40,785 nucleotides of DNA from an uncultured Salinisphaerales bacterium (GTDB lineage Bacteria; Pseudomonadota; Gammaproteobacteria; Nevskiales; CAJXLF01). The stretch spans positions 1 through 40,785 of the forward strand of contig CAJXLF010000018.1 of NCBI GenBank assembly GCA_913055805.1, in the 5' to 3' direction. This document shows, in pieces, positions 35,870 through 40,785 of the stretch. The translations under genes were made by a program, and so were the position numbers. Below the pieces are notes generated by a model that worked only from the letters and a program-made list of their open reading frames with translations, was not told the DNA's origin and searched no databases. Numbering within the stretch: the first letter of the stretch is position 1; every line of letters starts with the position of its first letter.

Positions 35870-37084
35870 ATGATTTCACTGGACGAAGCCCTGCAGGCCT
35901 ACCTCGATCACCTGCAGCCGCTACCGTCAGAAAACATCGCCCTGGCCGATGCCCTGCACCGCGTGCTGGCCGAAGACCTGCAATCTCATAGCGACCTGCC
36001 GCGCTTCGACCAGAGCGCAATGGACGGATACGCACTGCGCGCTGCCGACACCACCGCAGCAAGCCCGGCACAGCCGCTCAGCCTGCCGGTGACCGGCACC
36101 TCCGCCGCCGGCAGCTGGCCAGAAGCAGCCCTGCAACCCGGCACCGCCTGGCGCATCTACACCGGCGCGCCCATCCCCGAAGGCGCCGATACCGTCATCC
36201 CGCAGGAACGCGTGCAACGCGATGGCGACACCCTGGCTTTCGACGCCGCCTACCCGACAGGCAAGAACATCCGCTACCGAGGCGAAGAACTGGCACAGCA
36301 CACCCCGGTCGCCTCCGCCGGCCAGCGCCTGCACCCCGGCCTGATCGCCTCGCTATGCAATGCCGGCATCCAGCAAGTGAGCGTCCACCGCGCACCCCGC
36401 ATCGCCGTCATCATCACCGGCGATGAAGTCCGACCGCCCGGCGCCAAACTGGCGCCCGCCGATATTCCCGATTCCAACGGCAGCTACATCCGCGCCTGGC
36501 TGCAGGCCAACGGCTACCCCGCCCCGGCACTGCGCTATGCCAGTGATGAAAAAGAAACCGTCGAGAACCTGCTAACTTCAGCAGCTGAAACCGCCGACCT
36601 GATCATCACCACCGGCGGCGCTTCCGTCGGCGACCGCGACTTCGTCCCCACCGTGGCCCGTGAACTGGGTTTCGAGGAAGTGTTCTGGAAAGTCGCCCAG
36701 AAGCCGGGCAAACCGTTGTTCCTCGGACTCAGGGGAAACCAGCCCCTGATCGCCCTGCCCGGCAACCCGGGTGCGGTGCTGGTAGGCATGGAACTGCATG
36801 CGCGCACGGTACTGCAACGTCTGGCCGGCTCAGCCAATCCGCTGCCGCAATGGCGGCATGGCCGCCTGGCCGATTCCGTTGAAGCCGACAGCAAACGCGC
36901 CCGCCTGCCGCGCATGCAACTCAGTCAGGATTCAGATCACAGGCCCCTGCTCTCACCGCTAGGCAAGCAAGACTCCCACATGCTCAGTAATCTGAACCAG
37001 GCCGAAGTGCTGGTCTGGCTGCCCAGTCAAAACAAGGATTTCGAAGCTGGCGAAACAGTCAGATATCTGGAACTCACGCGATAG
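35870..37084 (+). CDS. moeA: Molybdopterin molybdenumtransferase
   Basis: Inserts molybdate into adenylylated molybdopterin. The 404-residue protein contains LPRFDQSAMDGYALRAADTT (about 43-62), the domain III MoaB-like core RIAVIITGDEVRPPGAKL and DLIITTGGASVGDRDFVPTV (about 244-263), and KPGKPLFLGLRGNQPLIALP followed by GNPGAVLVG. It is the last gene of the mob/moa run, 9 bases after the moaC-moaB fusion. A small hairpin (CTTGG-TAG-CCAAG, 37085-37097) abuts its stop. From here rightwards base composition drops sharply and the integron-like array begins. Confidence 0.96.
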   Translation: MISLDEALQAYLDHLQPLPSENIALADALHRVLAEDLQSHSDLPRFDQSAMDGYALRAADTTAASPAQPLSLPVTGTSAAGSWPEAALQPGTAWRIYTGAPIPEGADTVIPQERVQRDGDTLAFDAAYPTGKNIRYRGEELAQHTPVASAGQRLHPGLIASLCNAGIQQVSVHRAPRIAVIITGDEVRPPGAKLAPADIPDSNGSYIRAWLQANGYPAPALRYASDEKETVENLLTSAAETADLIITTGGASVGDRDFVPTVARELGFEEVFWKVAQKPGKPLFLGLRGNQPLIALPGNPGAVLVGMELHARTVLQRLAGSANPLPQWRHGRLADSVEADSKRARLPRMQLSQDSDHRPLLSPLGKQDSHMLSNLNQAEVLVWLPSQNKDFEAGETVRYLELTR

Positions 37085-37129
37085 CTTGGTAGCCAAGAAT
37101 TCAGTTGACGCAGGATTCTCTAATGTGAA

Positions 37130-37138
37130 TGCTATAGT
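37130..37138 (+). promoter_or_regulatory. Extended -10 promoter candidate reading into the array (Pc-like)
   Basis: TGC followed by TATAGT is an extended -10 element. The nearest -35 like box (TTGACG, 37105-37110) is 22 bases away, too far for normal spacing, so activity would rest on the extended -10. It would start a transcript about 50 bases before the leader ORF and could drive the cassettes, as Pc does in mobile integrons. Confidence 0.35.
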
Positions 37139-37191
37139 GCAAGGTACAAATACGCACACGTACAGATTCTAATAACTTCGGAGGCTTTGAC

Positions 37192-37260
37192 ATGACGTAT
37201 TTCCCGTTGTTTTTATGTTGGTATTTCACCAACCCACTTCCATATAAATCAGCAACTTAA
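37192..37260 (+). CDS. Possible 22-residue leader peptide ahead of the cassettes
   Basis: ATG 37192 follows CGGAGG (37180-37185), an excellent ribosome binding site, by 6 bases. The 22 residues run MTYFPLFLCW... to ...PYKSAT, with three Phe, three Tyr and two Trp/Cys-type rare residues, then TAA at 37258-37260. Its second half is covered by two abutting hairpins (37217-37233 and 37233-37265), an arrangement like attenuation leaders or the small ORFs in attI regions. There is no homology I can name. It could be a chance ORF, but the ribosome binding site makes translation credible. Confidence 0.4.
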   Translation: MTYFPLFLCWYFTNPLPYKSAT

Positions 37261-37340
37261 GTGGGTGACGGGGACGTTATATGTCACATGTGACGTGTTA
37301 TATCACGTCACTTTTGATACCTACTTATAGTTAGAGATCA

Positions 37341-38159
37341 ATGGGAAGGCACATGAGCAACTGTGACCACTTTCGTGCAGCGACCGCATACGTAGCTGGT
37401 TGGATTTCCGCTCAAGCAAGCGTCGGCGAAGAGTCGATTACCGATTGGTTGCTCTATGATCTATCAGCAAAAGTCAGTGGCCTTAAGTACGTCAAATTCA
37501 CCAAACCCCAAGAGGCGCGGATAACAGGTGCGGATTGGGAGTGGTGGTTTGTTGGAAACCAGCAGTCGTTGCGAATGCGAATTCAGGCAAAGAGGCTTCG
37601 TCATGGAACTGACGTGTACCCGAGCCTTGCTTATGCCAATCAGCATGGGCTGCAAATTGATAAGCTTCTGAATGACGCTCACTCGAACAGCGCGTTGGCT
37701 TTCTACGCGCTTTATGTTGAGCCCGGCCAGTACACACAGCTATGCGGCGGCCCTGTGCGGCATCACCCGCCTGATCAAGCAATCTATATTGCAGCGGCTA
37801 ACTCTATAAACCGGCAATTCGTTGCTCCGGCCAGGCAATTTATTTCCGCTGCTGACGTTGTTCAACACTCCAACCCAATTGAATGCCTTGTATGTTGTCC
37901 ATACACTCACGCGCCAGCCACAAATGCCATTGACGGCCTAGATCAATTTATTAATAAGTACTATCGAGATTCTCGTGTTGATGAGAATGGCGAAATCTCC
38001 GAAGTAAGGAGGGGACTAGTTGAAGAGGTACCCGCATATGTCTCGGCGCTATTGAATCGCGCCAACGATGACCGGTTTGAATGGTATGAACAGGAGTTTT
38101 TTCGTCAGCTTCCTGAAGTTAATGGAATCGTGACCTTTGATTTGAGGTCGGCGGAATGA
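37341..38159 (+). CDS. Cassette 1: DUF6615-like protein, possible PD-(D/E)XK nuclease fold
   Basis: 272 residues from ATG 37341; ATG 37353 (MSNCDHF) with GGGAAGG just ahead is an equally good start. It resembles the DUF6615 family in the segment GEESITDWLLYDLSAKVSGL and in ARITGADWEWWFVGNQQSLR. An acidic residue (E30/E31), then GAD65-WEWW, then RMRIQAK84R resemble the E...D...(E/Q)xK layout of PD-(D/E)XK nucleases. The C-terminal half (about 120-270) has several Cys/His (ECLVCCPYTHAP) but no clear motif. Nuclease activity is inferred only. The ORF ends 1 base before the attC arm and starts 10 bases inside the cassette, as cassette genes do. Confidence 0.75.
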   Translation: MGRHMSNCDHFRAATAYVAGWISAQASVGEESITDWLLYDLSAKVSGLKYVKFTKPQEARITGADWEWWFVGNQQSLRMRIQAKRLRHGTDVYPSLAYANQHGLQIDKLLNDAHSNSALAFYALYVEPGQYTQLCGGPVRHHPPDQAIYIAAANSINRQFVAPARQFISAADVVQHSNPIECLVCCPYTHAPATNAIDGLDQFINKYYRDSRVDENGEISEVRRGLVEEVPAYVSALLNRANDDRFEWYEQEFFRQLPEVNGIVTFDLRSAE

Positions 38160-38160
38160 T

Positions 38161-38238
38161 CTCTAACAATTCATTCAAGGTTGCCCCTACGGGGCGGGAC
38201 GTGCCTTACAGGCACGCCCCTTAACTCAGGCGTTATGT
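38161..38238 (+). repeat. attC site of cassette 1
   Basis: The left end CTCTAACAATTCATTCAAGG and right end TTAACTCAGGCGTTATGT match the classical 59-base-element consensus. GATCTCTAAC (38158-38167) is the exact complement of GTTAGAGATC at the start of the cassette (37330-37339). The variable centre folds as GCCCC-TAC-GGGGC and CGTGCC-TTACA-GGCACG. Crossover is expected between G38232 and T38233. Confidence 0.93.
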
Positions 38239-38251
38239 GTAAAGAGAACCC

Positions 38252-38569
38252 ATGAGTACTGAAATAATTGACGGCGTAATTATTGGTGGTGTTGGTGGCG
38301 CCATTGCCGGCCTTACTGTTTGGGGTGTTACTTACGGTCTTGAACAAATTCTCAAATGCATTGAAAAAAAACGTGTGTATAAGTGGCTTCAGGAAAACTC
38401 GGAGGACATCCCAGGCCAGCGGTATCGTTCAACACGCGTCATCGCCAGCCACAACAATTTAACTCTGGATAGGACGCGCTATATTTGCAGTATTCACAAA
38501 GGTATTTATTTAAGTACCGGGCAAACTGAAGAAATGTGGGGTCTTTATGGGCGTTCTCACCGTGAATAA
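38252..38569 (+). CDS. Cassette 2: small protein with one N-terminal membrane segment, unknown function
   Basis: 105 residues. Residues about 7-28 (GVIIGGVGGAIAGLTVWGVT) form a glycine-rich membrane segment. The cytoplasmic-looking remainder includes KKRVYKWLQENSED and RSTRVIASHNNLTLDRTRYI, followed by CSIHKGI and EEMWGLYGR. The latter part looks like a small helical, possibly winged-helix, domain and resembles hypothetical proteins often seen in accessory regions. I cannot assign a function. The ATG is 19 bases from the cassette boundary, and AAAGAG (38241-38246) may serve as ribosome binding site. Confidence 0.75.
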   Translation: MSTEIIDGVIIGGVGGAIAGLTVWGVTYGLEQILKCIEKKRVYKWLQENSEDIPGQRYRSTRVIASHNNLTLDRTRYICSIHKGIYLSTGQTEEMWGLYGRSHRE

Positions 38570-38598
38570 TCGGTCATTAAAACGCTGATGAAATTTAC

Positions 38599-38681
38599 AC
38601 ATAACACGAAAACAAAGGGGTCAGACCCCTTTGTTTTGGACGTCCAACTTCGCTGGCCGCCCATTAGCTGAGGCGTTATAC
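38599..38681 (+). repeat. attC site of cassette 2, carrying an internal palindrome
   Basis: TTTACACATAAC (38594-38605) is the exact 12-base complement of GTTATGTGTAAA at the cassette start (38232-38243). The right half ATTAGCTGAGGCGTTATAC fits the consensus, but the left inner arm normally reading ATTCATTCAAG is replaced by a 29-base palindrome (38609-38637). Crossover is expected between G38675 and T38676. Confidence 0.88.
38609..38637. repeat. REP-like perfect palindrome inside attC of cassette 2
   Basis: AAAACAAAGGGGTC, a single A (38623), then GACCCCTTTGTTTT: 14-bp arms around one base. The first 17 bases from 38610 recur exactly at 40693-40709. GGGGTCAGACCCC-type palindromes are common dispersed elements in proteobacteria. 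It could also terminate transcription (run of T after a GC-rich stem). Confidence 0.85.
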
Positions 38682-38692
38682 GTCGATAGAAG

Positions 38693-39205
38693 ATGGACCA
38701 AATACTAAATAATCTCTCTGATCCTGCTTGGTGGTTCACAGGAACCTTCTTTGTCCTTTTTGGTGTTCTTTTAACAAGGCTGATTTTCAACTGGGTTCCT
38801 TCAGCTTGGAAAACTTTTATTGGGCTAAAACCCAAGTTTGCTCGAAAAGTTTATCGGTGGAAAGAACGAAGAGTCTTATTACAAATCAAACGTTGCCGGC
38901 AGCACGAAGCCACTATGACTTGGCTTATTACACGTTATTGGTGCATTGCTACCGTCTCACTTATTCACTTAGGGGCATTGCTAGCTTTATACGCATTTCT
39001 ACCTGAGCCGGCCGATGATATAGGGAAAATTAAAGTTCTTTGGCCAGTTGCGGCTGCAGCTTATTTTTTTGTGCTGTTAACTATTTGGGAAAAGCGCGTT
39101 TTAGGCAGGGCTATAAAAGCACATATTAGTTGGAAGAAACGTATAACAAATCATTCGAGGTCGCCCCAAGCCGGTCTGGACAGCCCTAATCGGGCGGCCC
39201 CTTAG
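38693..39205 (+). CDS. Cassette 3: small membrane protein, unknown function
   Basis: 170 residues with three hydrophobic segments: WWFTGTFFVLFGVLLTRLIF (about 13-32), YWCIATVSLIHLGALLALYA (about 82-101) and VLWPVAAAAYFFVLLTIW (about 115-132). Between the first two lies a very basic stretch (KFARKVYRWKERRVLLQIKR). The last 20 or so residues are encoded by the attC itself, so the natural C-terminus depends on the site sequence. No family is recognised. Small cassette membrane proteins are sometimes effectors of toxin or defence systems, but nothing here proves that. It starts 17 bases after the cassette boundary; GATAGAAG precedes the ATG. Confidence 0.72.
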   Translation: MDQILNNLSDPAWWFTGTFFVLFGVLLTRLIFNWVPSAWKTFIGLKPKFARKVYRWKERRVLLQIKRCRQHEATMTWLITRYWCIATVSLIHLGALLALYAFLPEPADDIGKIKVLWPVAAAAYFFVLLTIWEKRVLGRAIKAHISWKKRITNHSRSPQAGLDSPNRAAP

Positions 39206-39218
39206 TTCCAAGTTAGTA
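39141..39218 (+). repeat. attC site of cassette 3
   Basis: ACGTATAAC (39139-39147) is the exact complement of GTTATACGT at the cassette start (38675-38683). AAATCATTCGAGGTCGCCCC on the left and GGGCGGCCCCTTAGTTCCAA on the right are the inner arms, ending in GTTAGTA. The cassette 3 ORF stop (39203-39205) lies inside the site. Crossover is expected between G39212 and T39213. Confidence 0.9.
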
Positions 39219-39220
39219 CC

Positions 39221-39778
39221 ATGAATGACGAAGTACTAGACCCAAGGAGACAACGGGCAGCTGAGCTAGATCAACTTTTTTATACGCTAATGGACGATGT
39301 TAAGTGTGCTCTAGTTTTGTGGGAACACCAGGGTGACGAATTCGCTCATCGCACCTATGTCCGAACCGTATTTACTTTGGTCGAAGGCATGATTCAATTT
39401 ATGAAAGAAGGCGCCCTACTTTTTGATCAATTTAATCACCCTCCAGTATTAACTCAGGAAGAGGTTGTTCTTCTCCGCGAAGAAGAAGTATTTCTAAAGA
39501 GTAATGGTCGCGTAGGCACTAAAAAGTCTAAGCTTCAAACACTGCCCAATCTTAAATTTGCAATTGACTGCTATTCACGTGTCTTTGGCGTCGAATTCAC
39601 ACCAAACTATTCTGGGCAAGGTTGGGAGGATTTTCAGGCAGGGCGCAATATTCGAGACAGAATTACGCACCCTAAATCTGTTGCCGATCTCTCAGTCAGC
39701 TTAGAAGAAATTAAAACTGTGGAAGCCGGTATGAAATTTTTCAGAGAAGCTACCGCCCCTCTACTTCACAGGCAGTAG
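39221..39778 (+). CDS. Cassette 4: helical protein with HEPN-like R-x4-H motif, unknown function
   Basis: 185 residues, starting 8 bases inside the cassette. Mostly helical by eye: LDQLFYTLMDDVKCALVLWE, then TYVRTVFTLVEGMIQFMKEG (about 45-64), a Glu-rich stretch, and near the end GRNIRDRITHPKSVADLSV. In the last, R145-D146-x3-H150 fits the R-(D/N)-x3-H motif of HEPN ribonucleases, and RDxxxHP after a long helical part is the usual setting. I therefore suggest a HEPN-like protein, with moderate confidence and no proof of RNase activity. The ORF ends 2 bases before the attC region. No antitoxin-like partner is in this cassette. Confidence 0.72.
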   Translation: MNDEVLDPRRQRAAELDQLFYTLMDDVKCALVLWEHQGDEFAHRTYVRTVFTLVEGMIQFMKEGALLFDQFNHPPVLTQEEVVLLREEEVFLKSNGRVGTKKSKLQTLPNLKFAIDCYSRVFGVEFTPNYSGQGWEDFQAGRNIRDRITHPKSVADLSVSLEEIKTVEAGMKFFREATAPLLHRQ

Positions 39779-39785
39779 AAATGGT

Positions 39786-39863
39786 AGCTAACAATTCACT
39801 CGAGTATGTGCTTCGCACGGGATGCCTAGCTTCGCTGCCCGCCCCTTGGCTCAAGCGTTTTAC
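39786..39863 (+). repeat. attC site of cassette 4
   Basis: GGTAGCTAAC (39783-39792) complements GTTAGTACC of the cassette start (39212-39220) with one bulged G. Inner arms are CAATTCACTCGAG and TTGGCTCAAGCG, and the end is GTTTTAC. Crossover is expected between G39857 and T39858. Confidence 0.88.
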
Positions 39864-39884
39864 ACCTGGTTGGTGATTCTAAAA

Positions 39885-40301
39885 ATGCTAAACCGAAATG
39901 ATCTTCAGCGCTTATCAAACCTCCGCTTAGAAGACGCGATATTCCTGCTCCAGGCTAATAAATCATCCTCGGCATATTATCTTGCTGGTTATGCCGTCGA
40001 GTTAGCATTAAAGGCATGTATTTCGAGAATGTTCCAAGCTAACGTAATTCCTGATAAGAGCTTTGTTAATGCTATATATACCCATAATCTTGAGGCATTA
40101 ATGAATATGTCTGGCCTCCTACCAAATCTTAAGACACGGATGAAAGAGGACCCTATTTTTGGAGGTTACTGGGGTGTAGTAAGTAAATGGAACGAAGCAA
40201 GTCGTTATGAGTTTTGGGATCCTGTTAGTGCAGCCACGTTACTTCAGGCCATTAATTGTGAAGATCACGGAGTTTTGCCATGGCTGAGAACACACTGGTA
40301 G
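39885..40301 (+). CDS. Cassette 5, first gene: HEPN-domain protein
   Basis: The frame opens at 39822, but those first codons lie in the preceding attC. ATG 39885 (MLNRNDLQRLSNLRLEDAIF) is the first start inside the cassette and gives 138 residues. The segment DAIFLLQANKSSSAYYLAGY then AVELALKACISRMF (about 17-50), followed by YTHNLEALMNMSGL (65-78) and KWNEASRYEFWD (101-112), is the pattern of HEPN proteins, which are often toxins or partners of minimal nucleotidyltransferases. A canonical R-x4-6-H is not obvious, so it may be the non-catalytic kind. Its end overlaps the next gene by 22 bases. Confidence 0.8.
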   Translation: MLNRNDLQRLSNLRLEDAIFLLQANKSSSAYYLAGYAVELALKACISRMFQANVIPDKSFVNAIYTHNLEALMNMSGLLPNLKTRMKEDPIFGGYWGVVSKWNEASRYEFWDPVSAATLLQAINCEDHGVLPWLRTHW

Positions 40302-40675
40302 AAGGCCTTTGGGCCGACTCCGTTGAACTCGTCAAGAAACTAGATGAGGGAGAGTACAGCCCGAGCTTTGCAGTTTGGTATTTCTACGAAGACGCTGAAC
40401 AGTGGCGTCTTCTTATCGGCAGCCCCAAATTCGATGACCTCTTACCCAAGCAAGAACCATTGGCATATCAGAAAGTATCTGAGGCGATTTCGGAGTGCGA
40501 CTTAACAACCCTAAGTATTTCGATAGTGAAGCTCGTCCGGCTTGATACTCCACTTACAAATGCTCTTAAGTTTCTAGTCGGAACGGGGGAAAAAGGCATT
40601 GTTCAAGCCACTTTCTCAAACACTACGCTTAATGGGATTTTTATCAAAGATATGGTTGTGGTGCGTTCTGCATGA
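40280..40675 (+). CDS. Cassette 5, second gene: partner of the HEPN protein, unknown function
   Basis: 131 residues, ATG 40280 lying inside the end of the HEPN gene (22-base overlap, different frame), which implies coupled expression of the pair. It contains WADSVELVKKLDEGEYSPSF, AVWYFYEDAEQWRLLIGSP, then KQEPLAYQKVSEAISECDL and a C-terminal GIFIKDMVVVRSA. It is a mixed alpha/beta protein with no cysteine cluster or nucleotide motif I can see. It does not look like the usual MNT nucleotidyltransferase (no GSxxxG). It may be the antitoxin or second subunit of a two-gene HEPN module. Confidence 0.75.
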   Translation: MAENTLVEGLWADSVELVKKLDEGEYSPSFAVWYFYEDAEQWRLLIGSPKFDDLLPKQEPLAYQKVSEAISECDLTTLSISIVKLVRLDTPLTNALKFLVGTGEKGIVQATFSNTTLNGIFIKDMVVVRSA

Positions 40676-40679
40676 GGGT

Positions 40680-40709
40680 GCATAACAATTTGAAACAAAG
40701 GGGTCAGAC
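40680..40709 (+). repeat. Left part of attC of cassette 5, interrupted
   Basis: GGTGCATAAC (40677-40686) matches 8 of 10 positions of the complement of the cassette 5 start (GTTTTACACC, 39857-39866). After AATTTG follow 17 bases, AAACAAAGGGGTCAGAC (40693-40709), identical to the palindrome in attC 2. At 40710 the match stops and IS-like sequence begins. The right half of the site is outside the window. Confidence 0.7.
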
Positions 40710-40785
40710 TGGGCTGTACTGAGTTTTCCGGACACTTCAATAGGGGGACAATGCCCCGGGAGGTGTCAGATGGTCAAGCGGCAAA
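40710..40785 (+). mobile_element. Left end of a probable IS3-family insertion sequence (continues past window)
   Basis: Sequence beginning TGGGCTGTACTGAGTTTTCC, then GGACAC, is like the terminal inverted repeat of IS3-type elements (5'-TG start, TTTTCCGGACAC). After 60 bases comes GGGAGG and an ATG opening a frame. It starts precisely at the centre of a REP-like palindrome. The rest lies beyond base 40785, so family and completeness are uncertain. Confidence 0.6.
40770..40785 (+). CDS. Start of a probable transposase OrfA (partial)
   Basis: ATG 40770 is preceded by GGAGG (40759-40763) at 6 bases and reads MVKRQ to the end of the window. The position relative to the IS-like end is right for orfA of an IS3-type element. 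Only five codons are visible, so this is a context-based call. Confidence 0.5.

Larger units (their letters stand above)
37085..37330 (+). promoter_or_regulatory. Region ahead of the cassette array: promoter, leader ORF, palindromes, attI-like end
   Basis: No conserved gene. In order it holds an extended -10 candidate TGCTATAGT (37130-37138); a 22-codon leader ORF (37192-37260); a hairpin GTTGGT-N5-ACCAAC (37217-37233); CCCACTT-N19-AAGTGGG (37233-37265); two direct GTTATAT repeats (37276-37282, 37297-37303); a perfect palindrome GTCACATGTGAC (37283-37294); GTGACGTG-N6-CACGTCAC (37290-37311); and a terminal GTTAGAG junction (37330-37336). The junction lacks the left half of an attC, so it looks like an attI or a degraded site. 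I saw no integrase gene on either strand. Confidence 0.5.
37331..40709 (+). mobile_element. Integron gene-cassette array, five cassettes, no integrase in window
   Basis: Five units, each made of one or two plus-strand ORFs followed by an attC-like site, with boundaries at the G^TT of the GTTRRRY core: cassette 1 37331-38232, cassette 2 38233-38675, cassette 3 38676-39212, cassette 4 39213-39857, cassette 5 39858 to at least 40709. The start of each cassette is complementary to the R'' arm of its own attC: 10, 12 and 9 bases perfectly in cassettes 1-3, with one bulge in cassette 4 and 8 of 10 in cassette 5. That is the signature of excisable circular cassettes. The region is AT-rich compared with the host. 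Without intI in view it is a CALIN, or part of a larger sedentary integron continuing to the right. Confidence 0.9.

Noticed and set aside
37085-37097. CTTGG-TAG-CCAAG hairpin after moeA as a terminator
   Set aside because: Five base pairs and no T run; too weak to call alone, although the moa transcript must end near here or run into the array.
37290-37311. GTGACGTG-N6-CACGTCAC as a CRP/FNR site
   Set aside because: Symmetry is good but the half-sites and spacing do not fit TGTGA-N6-TCACA or TTGAT-N4-ATCAA.
37085-37330. A remnant integrase gene ahead of the first cassette
   Set aside because: The region is only about 245 bases and no tyrosine-recombinase motif was seen on either strand.
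38609-38637. The GGGGTCAGACCCC palindrome as a CRISPR repeat
   Set aside because: Only one full and one half copy, about 2 kb apart, with no spacer pattern.
39822-39884. Upstream ATG (39822) as start of the cassette 5 HEPN gene
   Set aside because: These codons belong to the attC of cassette 4 and would not travel with cassette 5; ATG 39885 is inside the cassette.

Overview
The window looks like a chromosomal stretch of a gammaproteobacterium. About 37 kb is GC-rich core genome with Pseudomonas-like gene sets: parE-parC, xseB-ispA-dxs, efp-epmA-epmB, a FimX-like regulator near psd, a cysI-DUF934 pair and a LeuC-divergent LysR. Assimilation through a 4Fe-4S-type APS reductase, and heptosyltransferase-like GT9 chemistry, fit the sulfur-metabolising side of the class, but I cannot name a genus. 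No rRNA, tRNA or CRISPR was seen.

Layout. 1-1.7 kb: the 5' part of leuC with a divergent LysR gene. 1.8-6.1 kb: a family 9 glycosyltransferase converging on aroC/prmB/MFS. 6.2-8.2 kb: a copper delivery pair (Sco, PCuAC) followed by psd. 8.2-10.9 kb: elongation factor P with both its lysylation enzymes. 10.9-13.1 kb: a FimX-like protein with degenerate GGDEF and EAL domains. 13.1-18.2 kb: htpX, parC, parE. 18.4-21.9 kb: xseB-ispA-dxs (isoprenoid precursors) plus queD. 21.9-25.2 kb: a membrane-anchored DRGH nuclease, a BI-1/YccA membrane protein and an amidase. 25.3-32.6 kb: an assimilatory sulfate reduction region (cysG, cysH, TauE/SafE exporter, cysB, cysI, DUF934), with a small secreted HExxH protein inside it. 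32.6-37.1 kb: a compact molybdenum cofactor operon (mobA, moaA, moaD, moaE, a moaC-moaB fusion, moeA).

37.1-40.8 kb is different: AT-rich, no recognisable housekeeping genes, and organised as an integron gene-cassette array. I can define five cassettes and their attC sites. The start of each cassette is complementary to the 5' arm (R'') of its own attC: 12 nt, 10 nt and 9 nt perfect in three cassettes, imperfect in two. No integrase gene is seen upstream (moeA is there), so within the window this is either a CALIN-type array or an array whose integrase lies elsewhere. The cassettes encode a DUF6615-like protein with a possible PD-(D/E)XK nuclease signature, two small membrane proteins, a protein with an R-x4-H HEPN-like motif, and a two-gene HEPN module. 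These resemble toxin or phage-defence cargo, but that is inference. A REP-like palindrome sits inside the second attC. A second copy in the fifth attC is cut exactly at its centre by what looks like the left end of an IS3-type insertion sequence running off the window.

The array is preceded by about 245 bp containing an extended -10 promoter candidate, a 22-codon aromatic/hydrophobic leader ORF with a good ribosome binding site, and five inverted repeats, ending in an attI-like junction. I regard this region and the array as the most interesting part of the window.
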